Below the pieces are notes generated by a model, which saw nothing but the letters and a program-made list of their open reading frames with translations, made no database searches and was not told where the DNA came from. The position numbers and the translations under genes were made by a program. From Streptomyces finlayi (GTDB lineage: Bacteria > Actinomycetota > Actinomycetes > Streptomycetales > Streptomycetaceae): a stretch of 64,000 bases of DNA. The DNA is taken from positions 1,984,001 through 2,048,000 of the forward strand of contig NZ_CP045702.1 of NCBI RefSeq assembly GCF_014216315.1, given 5' to 3'. Within the stretch, counting starts at the first letter, position 1, and every line of letters starts with the position of its first letter. Of this stretch, positions 25,701-32,782 are shown piece by piece.

Positions 25701-26606
25701 GAAGGCTATGGCGCCGTCCTGCCAGTCCACGGTCCTGTCACCGTTGGCGTCGGGTGTGACGACGACCTTCGCCCACGGCAGGTCCGCGCCGCTCTCGGGC
25801 TCCGGGGCGCCGGCGCCCCGGTAGGTCCACTGTCCGGACCGGACGCCGACGCGGACGCTGCCGTCGGCGGCCTTGCGGGCCTGGTGCAGGAAACGCGAGT
25901 TGTCGCCCTTGGCGAGACCGCCCGGACTGTCCGTGGAGGCGTTGGACTCGACGGCCGCGGCAAGGGAGCCGGTGTGGAGAATCGCGTAGGTGGCGCCCAC
26001 GGGTGCCGCATCGGCGGCGGTCTGCGGAGTGACCTTCGCGAAGACGTCGGCGGTCTTCGTGGAGTCGGGGTCGAGGCGGGTGAACGCGGTCGCCGCGCCG
26101 GTGTCCGTGGAACCCACGGAGACGAGATCGTGGCCGGGTATGTCGATGGTCCCGACGCGGAAGGTCTCGGTGTCGCGTACGGCGGTCACCTTGAAGGTGG
26201 TGGCGCGCCCGGAGACCTCGATGGAGGCGTCGATCTCGATGCCGGGCAGGTCGGGGAAGGTGAGCGTGTAGCGGGCGGCCGAGGCGGTGACCTCGGGAGC
26301 CCCCTTGAGCCGCACCGTGCGCGCGGTGCCGTTGAGGGTGACCTCCGTGACCGGCCGGGTACTGCCGGACAGCTGCTCGCCGCCGGCCTTGTCGGTGTAC
26401 GACAGGACGCGCGGGAAGTCGTCGGCCACGGCGACCGACAGCTGCGCCGATCCGATGACGGCGGTGCCGGAGGCCGCGGCCGCGGCGGCGGCGGCGGGAA
26501 GTGGAGCGGCTGCTACGGCGGGGAGGCTGGTCCCCACGAGCGCCAGGACGGCTGCTGAGGCGGCGGCTACAGCGCCCGCCGAAGTGAGTCTTCGCGACAT
26601 GTGCAC
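22746..26606 (-). CDS. secreted GH101 endo-alpha-N-acetylgalactosaminidase
   Basis: 1286 residues, a multidomain secreted enzyme that cuts core-1 type O-glycans from mucin-like glycoproteins. A signal peptide with an Ala-rich core occupies about 1-45. The GH101 catalytic part follows: LYIDVYYSHGW carries the likely nucleophile Asp (about 468) and VGTEWADKFE the acid/base Glu (about 494). Galactose-binding-like regions follow, then a NEW3-type beta domain (about 1030-1120) and a C-terminal NPCBM carbohydrate-binding domain (about 1140-1286; GIGSHAAAKIRYYLGG). The GTG at 26606 sits 7 bp after a G-rich ribosome site; the ATG at 26600 is the alternative. Activity on plant arabinogalactan proteins is also conceivable. 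Confidence 0.88.
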   Translation of the reverse strand: MHMSRRLTSAGAVAAASAAVLALVGTSLPAVAAAPLPAAAAAAAASGTAVIGSAQLSVAVADDFPRVLSYTDKAGGEQLSGSTRPVTEVTLNGTARTVRLKGAPEVTASAARYTLTFPDLPGIEIDASIEVSGRATTFKVTAVRDTETFRVGTIDIPGHDLVSVGSTDTGAATAFTRLDPDSTKTADVFAKVTPQTAADAAPVGATYAILHTGSLAAAVESNASTDSPGGLAKGDNSRFLHQARKAADGSVRVGVRSGQWTYRGAGAPEPESGADLPWAKVVVTPDANGDRTVDWQDGAIAFRSIGVIAPGGDETADRVITHIPFNFASQATHPFLRTLDDVKRVSLATDGLGQLAVLKGYGSEGHDSAHPDYGGNYNKRAGGLKDLNKLLKQGKDWGATFGVHVNATESYPEAKAFSESLADKNSPGWNWLNQSYYMDQRRDINSGDLAKRFQQLRDETDPNLSFLYIDVYYSHGWIADKTMRAVRKQGWTVGTEWADKFERSSLWSHWANDLDYGGATNKGLNSQIIRFIRNGEKDVWNKHPVLGQSVLEGFGGWTGEQDFNAFYGAVWQQNLPAKFLQQEKITRWDSGTNDITFTGGVRGTVEDGKRTFYDDGRKVLSGGDYLLPWDGGKKLYHYSEDGGTSSWAVPGDGAYTVYELTDNGRVKTGTVKPADGRVTLTATAGRPYVLYPDHAPGLRDAGWGQGGPVADPGFNDRDLSDWVKTGTVTRDTDGMGRNSARIDGAAGQTITGLTPGERYTASAWLEIEPGKERRTTLSVAGKQVAVERSTVMNRIAASDWHDTYMQRVKVNFTAPATGTATLRIDAGKGTATVRADDVRVVANAPATKAGTIVYEDFEDVDQAWGPFLKGSAGGSNDPRTHIAQKNAPYTQAGWNGKLVDDVLAGEESLKTHEGNEGLVYRTAPATVPMVEGHSYEIEFDYQTGHAGSFEWVTGYDRIAAGKPESVETRRTAVPQARTTAHFSQTVNAGCGDTWTGLRMRDDAHAKADFILDGFTVTDLGPSDEQSACATLALTPKATTFEPGQKNEVTATFTNFEQTAASDVRLSLDLPEGWTAAPAAPVTHDSVATGAKATAVWQVTPPVDAAYVPYTLKAKAGYTAGGTPRSLDASSSVRTLQPPPTGDVWASDIDWTSAENGWGPVERDMSNGGQAAKDGTPLTIGGVVHAKGIGSHAAAKIRYYLGGRCTGFTADVGVDDAQVSRGTVTFEVAADGRQVAATPVLRAADPARPLTADVTGAKYVDLIVTEAGDGNGNDHADWGSARFHCGS

Positions 26607-26815
26607 TGAGTAGCCCCCCTCTCCTGACAGCGTCAACGGCGTACGGCCCGGACGGGCTTACCAGTCCAACAACCGCTCTCTTTTAGTCCAAGTGGGGCCG
26701 GAGCGGGCCGGAACGGGGCCGCGTTCGCCTCCTGTTCACCGGCCGCAGGCGATTGGGGACGCGCGGTCAATTAAGTGCCGTATGCCGGGGATGAGTTGTG
26801 AAGACATCCCACTTC

Positions 26816-26829
26816 TGAGAGCGCTCTCA
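26816..26829. promoter_or_regulatory. LacI-type operator palindrome upstream of GH64 gene
   Basis: The perfect 14-bp palindrome TGAGAGCGCTCTCA with central CG, close in form to the CebR-type TGGGAGCGCTCCCA operator of Streptomyces, lies 122 bp before the GH64 start. The region 26607-26951 between the two divergent glycosidase genes otherwise shows no gene. Confidence 0.7.
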
Positions 26830-26951
26830 GTCATAACTCTTGACGCTCCACCGGAGCATCGTGAAAGTGGTGCGCACCGCAGACGCCCCCACCGTGTCAG
26901 CCCCCCGAAAACCATGTCCGTCTGCGGCCCCCCACACCTCGGGAGTACCTC

Positions 26952-28178
26952 GTGATCTCACGCAGACTGTTCCTGTCAGGCGCCGCCGCGTCCGCGACCG
27001 CGCTCACCTATCCCCTCTGGGGCAGCGCCCTGAGCCCGCGCGCCTCCGCCGCCCCGGCCACCTGCGAACTGGCCCTGGAGAACCGTTCGCTGCCGGGCAC
27101 GGTGAACGCGTACGTGACCGGCCACGAGCAGGGCACCGGCCGCTGGGTGCTGCTGCGGGCCGACGGCGGCGTCTACCGGCCCGACTCCCCCGGCGCTCCG
27201 CAGACCCCGCTGCCGGTCGACTGCGCCATCCCGCTGAAGGGGGCGGGTGCCGGACCGGTGGTCCTGACGCTGCCCCAGATGTACGGGGCCAGGATCTACT
27301 TCGTGCGCGACGACAAGCTGGACTTCTACCTCAACCCGGGGCCGTCGCTGGTCGAGCCCGCCTTCGCGACACCCACGGACCCGAACTACGGGCGGACCTG
27401 GTCGTTCTGCGAGTTCACCTTCAACCCGCAGCAGCTGTACGCCAACATCAGCTACGTCGACCTGGTGACCGCGCTGCCGATCGGCCTGAACCTCCAGGGC
27501 GACACCACGCACACCGTCGCACCCCTCCCGGACGGCGCCGTGCAGCGGATCGCCGACGATCTCACCGCGCAGGCGGCCTCCGACGGACAGCCCTGGGACA
27601 AGCTGATCACCCGGGGCCCGGACGGAAAGGTCCTGCGGGTGGTCTCGCCGCAGAACCTGATGGCCCCGTTCTTCGACCGGCCCGACCAGATGCCGTTCCG
27701 GGATCTGTTCACGGCGCAGGTCGACGAGGTCTGGACGGAGTACCGCTCGACCGATCTGCGGATCGACCTCCAGGGCGGCCGGGGCACCCTGGCGGGGCGG
27801 GTCAGCGGTGACACGCTGACGTTCGAGGGCGGCCACACCTTCGCGCGGCCCACGTCCAAGGACATCTTCACCTGCAACCACGGGCCGTTCACGAACAACC
27901 CGGGTGACTCCGACGACAAGAAGGCGCTGCTCGCCAGGATCTCGGCGGGCTTCAACCGCTCGATCATGCTCAGCCACCCGCAGCAGCCGAACGGCACCAC
28001 GGTGGCGGACTACTACAAGGGCACGGTGACCAACCACTGGTCCCGGGTCGTCCACGCGAACGCGCCGATCGGTTACGCCTTCCCGTACGACGACGTACGC
28101 CCGGACGGCGAGCCCGACGTGTCCGGCGCCGCGCACGACGGCAACCCCAGGCGCTTCACGGTGAGCGTCGGGTCCTGA
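26952..28178 (+). CDS. secreted GH64 beta-1,3-glucanase
   Basis: 408 residues. The N-terminus MISRRLFLSGAAASATAL is a twin-arginine signal. The body matches the laminaripentaose-producing GH64 family: thaumatin-like start (CELALENRSLPGTVNAYVTG), YGARIYFVRDDKLDFYLNPG, CEFTFNPQQLYANISYVD and GYAFPYDDV near the C-terminus. It degrades fungal cell-wall beta-1,3-glucan. No extra binding module is attached. GTG start preceded by GGGAG. Likely repressed through the LacI-type palindrome upstream. Confidence 0.88.
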   Translation: MISRRLFLSGAAASATALTYPLWGSALSPRASAAPATCELALENRSLPGTVNAYVTGHEQGTGRWVLLRADGGVYRPDSPGAPQTPLPVDCAIPLKGAGAGPVVLTLPQMYGARIYFVRDDKLDFYLNPGPSLVEPAFATPTDPNYGRTWSFCEFTFNPQQLYANISYVDLVTALPIGLNLQGDTTHTVAPLPDGAVQRIADDLTAQAASDGQPWDKLITRGPDGKVLRVVSPQNLMAPFFDRPDQMPFRDLFTAQVDEVWTEYRSTDLRIDLQGGRGTLAGRVSGDTLTFEGGHTFARPTSKDIFTCNHGPFTNNPGDSDDKKALLARISAGFNRSIMLSHPQQPNGTTVADYYKGTVTNHWSRVVHANAPIGYAFPYDDVRPDGEPDVSGAAHDGNPRRFTVSVGS

Positions 28179-28197
28179 CCCATCACCCCTGCGCGTG

Positions 28198-28231
28198 CGG
28201 GTGCCCCCGTCCCGCCGGACGGGGGCACCCG
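28198..28231. terminator. bidirectional terminator
   Basis: A perfect 15-bp stem, CGGGTGCCCCCGTCC with its complement, and CGCC loop lie between two convergent genes. Confidence 0.9.
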
Positions 28232-28241
28232 TGCGTACGGC

Positions 28242-28763
28242 TCAGCAGCCGCCGCAGTTGTAGTACGTCACGTCCCAGTGGTGGCCCTCGTCCGCGTAGA
28301 TGTTGCCGGAGCCGGACCGGTACTGGGGAGCGCCGTCGCCCCGCACGCCGATGTAGGTGAAGACGCCGCGGACGTAGTTGTCGAGGCAGGTGGACTTGGA
28401 GAAGTCGAGCTTGTAGCCGTTCCAGTGCGAGTACGTGCCGCCGGCGTGGCCGGTCTCCGTGCCACCGGTGATGTTCAGCGCGCAGCCCGTGGCGCTCTTG
28501 AGGGTCTGGGCACCCTGGGCACTGGCCAGATTGAGCTGCTCGAACGAGGTGCAGGTGGAGACGTTCCGGTTGGAACAGCCGCCCGACGACGACCAGGTGA
28601 TGTTCGACGAGCGGAACATCGAGGTGGCGGTGGAGTGGCTGATCTTGGTGACGGCGAAGGCGTCGGTCGCGCTGGTGACGACGCCGACGCCCGGGGCGAA
28701 GAAGGCGCCGATGACGAGGGCGAGTGCGGTCAGGGCGGAGCGGAGCGTGGGGCGGTAGGACAC
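28242..28763 (-). CDS. small secreted protein with LAS-peptidase-like His/Asp pattern
   Basis: 173 residues. A Sec signal peptide covers about 1-37 (TALALVIGAFFAPGVGVV). The mature part has three or more Cys pairs (GCSNRNVSTCTS, ATGCALN, STCLDN, NCGGC). It contains SHWNGYKLDFS and EGHHWDVTYY, which together look like the H-x6-D and H-x-H zinc ligands of LAS/M15-type peptidoglycan peptidases. That reading is inference; I recognise the sequence only as a recurrent Streptomyces secreted family. The GTG at 28763 is 7 bp after AGGAGGAA; an upstream ATG overlaps that site. Confidence 0.75.
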   Translation of the reverse strand: MSYRPTLRSALTALALVIGAFFAPGVGVVTSATDAFAVTKISHSTATSMFRSSNITWSSSGGCSNRNVSTCTSFEQLNLASAQGAQTLKSATGCALNITGGTETGHAGGTYSHWNGYKLDFSKSTCLDNYVRGVFTYIGVRGDGAPQYRSGSGNIYADEGHHWDVTYYNCGGC

Positions 28764-28915
28764 GGAAAAATTCCTCCTGCTCATGACAATCAGACGAGAC
28801 GGTCGCACCGTCGGGCACGGGAGATGGTGCCCGAGTTCTACGCGCGTCCGCCAGAGGGCGACACCGCCACCGGGAAGCGGAGGGGTGACTTCCGGACCGG
28901 CCTGGACCCTTGCTG

Positions 28916-28944
28916 TTGAAACTTGAACTAGATTGCTCTACAGT
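28916..28944 (+). promoter_or_regulatory. vegetative-type promoter for yceI
   Basis: TTGAAA (28916-28921) and TACAGT (28939-28944) have exactly 17 bp between them, about 65 bp before the ATG, in a locally AT-rich stretch. This fits the HrdB consensus. Confidence 0.65.
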
Positions 28945-29008
28945 CAATCTCGTTGAAGGTTAAACAACCACTCGACATCCGCTCGATCACGTCCCCCGAG
29001 GAGGAGCC

Positions 29009-29626
29009 ATGGCTCTGTTCAACCGCAGGAACACCACCGCCCCGTCCACCACCGCCACGCTCGCTGCGGACCCCGCGCTGGCCGCCCTGAGCGGCGACTA
29101 CGTGATCGACCCGGCCCACAGCAGCATCGGATTCACGGTGCGTCACGCCATGGTCACCAACGTCCGCGGTTCCTTCGGTGAGCACGAGGGCACCCTGAAG
29201 CTGGACGGCGCGAACCCCGCGAACTCCTCGGCCTCGATCGACGTCAAGATCGCCAGCATCGACACCGGCATCGCCGACCGCGACGGTCACCTGGTCAGCG
29301 GCGACTTCTTCGACGCCGAGACCTTCCCGCTCATGTCCTTCCGGTCCACGAGCGCCGAGCAGCTCGGCGGCGACACGTACCGCGTCACCGGCGACCTCAC
29401 GATCAAGGACGTCACGCGTCCGCTCGCCATCGACCTGGAGTTCAACGGCTCGGCGACCGACGTCTACGGCAACGAGCGCGTCGGCTTCGAGGGCGGCACG
29501 GACATCCTGCGCTCGGACTGGGGTCTGACCTGGAACGCGGCGCTGGAGACCGGCGGCGTGATGGTCAGCGACAAGGTCAAGCTGAACTTCGACATCTCCG
29601 CGATCAAGGCCGCCCCGCAGGCCTGA
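29009..29626 (+). CDS. YceI-family lipid-binding protein
   Basis: 205 residues. The YceI beta-barrel begins GDYVIDPAHSSIGFTVRHAM and continues with the typical FRSTSAEQLGGDTYRVTGDL, the region LTIKDVTRP and FGG-type ending. About 30 residues precede the domain, with no signal peptide, so this is a cytoplasmic member. Family proteins bind isoprenoid or other hydrophobic ligands; the role in Streptomyces is unclear. Strong GAGGAGGAG ribosome site and its own promoter. Confidence 0.9.
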   Translation: MALFNRRNTTAPSTTATLAADPALAALSGDYVIDPAHSSIGFTVRHAMVTNVRGSFGEHEGTLKLDGANPANSSASIDVKIASIDTGIADRDGHLVSGDFFDAETFPLMSFRSTSAEQLGGDTYRVTGDLTIKDVTRPLAIDLEFNGSATDVYGNERVGFEGGTDILRSDWGLTWNAALETGGVMVSDKVKLNFDISAIKAAPQA

Positions 29627-29642
29627 TCCTCCGGGTGGCACC

Positions 29643-29700
29643 GCACGAGCGAGCGCGCCCGCCTCCGCTTCCCTCCGGGGAGCGGGGCGGGCGCTCGTGC
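29643..29700. terminator. terminator between convergent yceI and flavoprotein genes
   Basis: A nested stem: GCACGAG/CTCGTGC outside, CGCCCGCC/GGCGGGCG in the middle, CCGCT/AGCGG inside, with one left-hand bulge. Confidence 0.75.
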
Positions 29701-29707
29701 GCGGGTC

Positions 29708-30673
29708 TCACCGCCGGTACGCGGCCACGGCGCTGCGGGTGTCATCGGCGGTCAGGTCCGCGTTGATCGCCGCCGCGGCCTTCAGCCCCGCGTTCGCGGC
29801 GCCGATGACCTGCTCGGTCAGGCTGGCGACGTTTCCGGCCACCCAGACGCCGGGCACCTCTGTCGCTCCCGTCGGATCGGCGGCTATGTACGTGCCGACC
29901 ACGTGCCCGGCCATCTCCTGCTCGGCAGCCACGAGGCCCAGGCTCCGCAGGACCTCGGACCGTGCGGTGAAGCGAGGCTGGACGACCACCGCCTCGCGGG
30001 CGATCACCCGCCCGCCGGCCAGCCGCACGCCGGTGAGCCGGTCGCCGTCCACCTGGAGACCGGCCACCTCCCCGTCCACGACGGCGATGCCCCGGGCGGC
30101 GAGCTGCTCGTACTCCGCGTCGTCCGGTTCGGGACCGGTGTGGCGGAAGAGCGTGATGTCCTCGCTCCACTGCCGCCACATCAGCGCCTGGTGCACGGCC
30201 ATCGGGCTCACGGCGATGATGCCGATCGGGCGGCCCGCGACCTCCCAGCCGTGGCAGTACGGGCAGTGCAGCACCTCGCGGCCCCACCGCTCCGCCAGGC
30301 CCGGCACCGGGGGCAGCTCGTCGACGAGTCCGGTGGTCACCAGGAGCCGGCGGGCCGCGACGGCGGCGCCGTCCTCCCGTACGACCAGGAAGCCCTCCTC
30401 GTCAGGGAGCTTCCCGGCGGACACCACGGTGCCCTCGGCGATCTCGGCGCCGTACCCGGCCGCCTCCGCACGCCCGGCGGCCAAAAGCTCCGAGGGGGCG
30501 GTGCCCTCGCGGCCCAGATAGTTGTGCACATGGGCCGCGGGTTCGTTGCGCGGCTCCCCCGCATCGATCACGAGCACCGAACGCCTCGCCCGGGACAGGG
30601 CCACCGCGCCGCTCAGGCCGGCCGCTCCGCCGCCCACCACCACTACGTCGTACCGCTTCGTGCTGTCGTCCAT
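29708..30673 (-). CDS. thioredoxin-reductase-like FAD/NAD(P) oxidoreductase
   Basis: 321 residues. FAD-binding GGGAAGLSGAVALSRA lies at the N-terminus, then the redox motif CPYC in LHCPYCHGWE, a NAD(P)-domain stretch (IGIIAVSPMAVHQA) and the C-terminal FAD motif VPGVWVAGNVA. The GxGxxG of the NADPH domain is not evident, and no thioredoxin gene is adjacent. It therefore resembles the HlmI/GliT-like or bacillithiol-type disulfide reductase branch more than classical TrxB. The ATG at 30673 is favoured; 30682 and 30688 are possible. Confidence 0.85.
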   Translation of the reverse strand: MDDSTKRYDVVVVGGGAAGLSGAVALSRARRSVLVIDAGEPRNEPAAHVHNYLGREGTAPSELLAAGRAEAAGYGAEIAEGTVVSAGKLPDEEGFLVVREDGAAVAARRLLVTTGLVDELPPVPGLAERWGREVLHCPYCHGWEVAGRPIGIIAVSPMAVHQALMWRQWSEDITLFRHTGPEPDDAEYEQLAARGIAVVDGEVAGLQVDGDRLTGVRLAGGRVIAREAVVVQPRFTARSEVLRSLGLVAAEQEMAGHVVGTYIAADPTGATEVPGVWVAGNVASLTEQVIGAANAGLKAAAAINADLTADDTRSAVAAYRR

Positions 30674-30765
30674 ACGAGACATTTCCATGGACGGAAGACT
30701 GCGGGACGGGCAGAAGAAGTGACAACTTTGCTTGCCGTATCGGCAAATCCGAGAAATGGCCGGAT

Positions 30766-31071
30766 CTAGTCGTCCTCCGTCGGGCTGATGGCCTGCTCCC
30801 ACCAGATGACCTTGCCCGCGGGGGTGTCAACGGGTGCCCCAGCGTTCGGCGAACTGGGCGACGAGGAACAGACCTCGGCCGGCTCCGCGTTCCCGGCGCG
30901 CCAGAAGTTGGCCATGCCGAGGACGACGCCGCGCGCGTGCAGCGGCACGGAGATGAGGGAGTGGATGCCGTATTCCATGACCTTCGCCCCGTGCTCGGGG
31001 TCCCGCTGCCGCCATTGCCGCGCCGCCGAGAGATCGGATTCCATCCAGGTGTGCCCCGCGCTCGTACCCAC
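30766..31071 (-). pseudogene. remnant of GAF/SpoIIE-type phosphatase-regulator
   Basis: A GAF-like piece (VMEYGIHSLISVPLHARGVV, then LGMANFWRAGN) is joined to the extreme C-terminus of a HATPase/anti-sigma domain (GKVIWWEQAI). Between them the sequence GRGLFLVAQFAERWGTR lies in a different frame. A full gene of this type would carry several hundred more residues, including the SpoIIE phosphatase. So this is a decayed gene with a large internal deletion plus a frameshift, bordered upstream by a truncated MITE. Confidence 0.75.
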
Positions 31072-31091
31072 GGCTCCGGCGCTGGTGGGCG

Positions 31092-31241
31092 GGAGTTTCC
31101 CCGCGGCGTCGCGGCGTCCGGCACCGCCGCCTCCGGCGTTGTCGTCAGTCGCGAGGGCTCCGCCATCGCTCCCTCCTCCGCCTTGGATTCGACGGCACCG
31201 GACGCCGCTCCTTCTCCCGCGCTGGAACTCCAGACAGGACC
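31092..31241 (-). mobile_element. MITE, truncated second copy
   Basis: 150 bp almost identical, in reverse orientation, to the intact element at 54501-54660 (one substitution seen). The right terminal repeat GGAACTCCAGACAGGACC is intact (31224-31241). At the left end the outer ten bases of the repeat are missing, so the copy is truncated next to the SpoIIE-like remnant. The IS630 element follows directly. Confidence 0.85.
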
Positions 31242-31243
31242 TA

Positions 31244-31277
31244 GTGTTACTCCGCGTTAGTTCGTGGAGGGGTGTTG
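31244..31277. repeat. IS630 left terminal inverted repeat
   Basis: 34 bp starting GTGTTACTCCGCGTTAG; pairs with the right end except at positions 4 and 6. Confidence 0.92.
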
Positions 31278-31278
31278 A

Positions 31279-31617
31279 TCAGGCTGGCTGGTCGCCGAGG
31301 TAGAGGTAGCAGGCGCAGTCCAGGCAGTCCTCGGGGCTGCCGAAGGGCAGGCCGGTGGGCAGGATGTTGTCCTGGTAGGTGTTGCGGCTGGCCAGGTAGA
31401 GGGCGAAGCCCCAGGTGTGCAGGACTCCGGTGAAGCGCAGGCGACACAGGGGGATCTGCTCGCCGTCCTCCAACTCGCCGCTCACGTAAGCGAATCCGGT
31501 GCGGAAGCGGACCTCGACGCGGGCCAGTTGCGGCCAGCGGTCCTTGGCTCGGGCGTTCAGACGAACGCGCAGGTGGTGCTGCATCGAGTCGGGTGGGTTC
31601 TTCGGCACGGACCCCAT
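31279..31617 (-). CDS. passenger protein of the IS630 element
   Basis: 112 residues. HHLRVRLNARAKDRWPQLA and GSPEDCLDCACYLYLGDQPA are its clear landmarks. It reads as a compact soluble alpha/beta protein; the Cys-rich C-terminus (CLDCAC) is notable. From memory, similar hypothetical proteins sit beside IS630 transposases in other Streptomyces, so this is probably carried by the element. The stop lies 2 bp inside the left terminal repeat. The start (ATG 31617 or ATG 31584) is uncertain. No function is known. Confidence 0.75.
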   Translation of the reverse strand: MGSVPKNPPDSMQHHLRVRLNARAKDRWPQLARVEVRFRTGFAYVSGELEDGEQIPLCRLRFTGVLHTWGFALYLASRNTYQDNILPTGLPFGSPEDCLDCACYLYLGDQPA

Positions 31618-31656
31618 CCTGCCCGGTCCGCAGGCTAGCCGCCATGATCATCGATC

Positions 31657-32748
31657 ATGAACGTACGCAGGCATCCGGGCGGAGCGGTCGCGGCGGTGGC
31701 CGTCACCTTGGACGAGACCACGCACAAGGCCCTGGAGCAGTTGACGGCATCAGCGAAAGCCCAGGTCCGCGACGTTCTGCGGGCCAGGATCGTGCTCGCG
31801 GCCGCCGGCGGCCAGACCAACGCGGAGATAGCACGCGAGCTAAACGTCGCCATCAACACGGTGCGCAAGTGGCGCGGCCGCTTCGCCGAGCGCGGGCCGG
31901 ACGGCCTGAAGGACACCGGGCGCCCGGGCCGGCCCAAGGTGTACGACGACCGGGTACGTGTGGCGATCGTGGCCGCCGCGACCAGCGAACCACCGCACCC
32001 GGCGGCCACCTGGACCCATCGGGCAATCGCCGAGCGGGTCGCCAGCACCGTCTTCGCAGCCGTCTCGCCCTCCCACATCGGGCGGATACTGGCGGACCTG
32101 GACCTCAAGCCGCACAAGGTCCGCAGCTGGCTCACCCGCCGCGACACCCCCGACTTCTGGCAACGCGCCGAGCACATCTGCGACCTCTACCGCAACCCGC
32201 CCCAGGACGCGGTGCTGCTGTCGATCGACGAGAAGACCGCGATCGCCGCCCGCTCCCGCAAACATCCCGGCCGCCCCACCACCCCAGGCCAGGCAGCCCG
32301 CCAGGAGTTCGAGTACGTCCGCCACGGCACCGCCTCCCTGGTTGCCGCACTCGACGTGCGCACCGGCGAGGTCCTCACCGAGGTGATCGCCCGCAACAAC
32401 GCGGCGACCTTCACCGAATTCCTCGACCGGATCAACGCGCTCATCCCCGACAGCACGGACATCCACGTGGTGCTGGACAACGGTTCTTCGCACACCGCCA
32501 AGCACACCAAGGCATGGTTCAAGGCCCATCCACGCTGGACAGCGCACTTCACCCCGCCCCACGCCTCGTGGCTCAACCAGGTCGAGCTGGTCTTCTCCGC
32601 CCTGACCCGCAGCGTCCTGCGGCACGGCGACTTCGCCGGCCGCGATGACCTCATCGACAAACTGGACAGCTACATCATCAACCGAAACAAAACCGCGAAG
32701 CCCTTCCGCTGGACCTACGACGGCACCCCACTCAAGGAAGCAGCCTGA
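31657..32748 (+). CDS. IS630-family transposase
   Basis: 363 residues, intact. An N-terminal helix-turn-helix (AEIARELNVAINTVRKWRGR) and a second winged domain precede a DDE domain: Asp in LSIDEKTAI, Asp in VLDNGSSHTAKH, Glu in ASWLNQVELVFS, with the D-E spacing of the IS630/mariner superfamily. It ends exactly where the right terminal repeat starts. Single frame, no programmed slippage needed. Likely still active. Confidence 0.93.
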   Translation: MNVRRHPGGAVAAVAVTLDETTHKALEQLTASAKAQVRDVLRARIVLAAAGGQTNAEIARELNVAINTVRKWRGRFAERGPDGLKDTGRPGRPKVYDDRVRVAIVAAATSEPPHPAATWTHRAIAERVASTVFAAVSPSHIGRILADLDLKPHKVRSWLTRRDTPDFWQRAEHICDLYRNPPQDAVLLSIDEKTAIAARSRKHPGRPTTPGQAARQEFEYVRHGTASLVAALDVRTGEVLTEVIARNNAATFTEFLDRINALIPDSTDIHVVLDNGSSHTAKHTKAWFKAHPRWTAHFTPPHASWLNQVELVFSALTRSVLRHGDFAGRDDLIDKLDSYIINRNKTAKPFRWTYDGTPLKEAA

Positions 32749-32782
32749 CAACACCCCTCCACGAACTAACGCGGAGCAGCAC
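32749..32782. repeat. IS630 right terminal inverted repeat
   Basis: 34 bp ending GCGGAGCAGCAC. Its last base (C on the + strand) provides the G of the neighbouring gene's TAG stop. Confidence 0.92.

Larger units (their letters stand above)
31244..32782 (+). mobile_element. IS630-family insertion sequence with passenger gene
   Basis: 1539 bp bounded by 34-bp terminal inverted repeats with two mismatches and flanked on both sides by TA (31242-31243 and 32783-32784), the target duplication expected for IS630/Tc1-type elements. It carries an intact transposase and a divergent passenger gene. It inserted exactly at the outer edge of the MITE. Confidence 0.92.

Noticed and set aside
23595..26558. 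987-residue open frame on the + strand opposite the GH101 gene
   Set aside because: Frame is kept open by the GC bias of the real gene; composition is Gly/Val/Arg/Asp-rich with no domain and no ribosome site.
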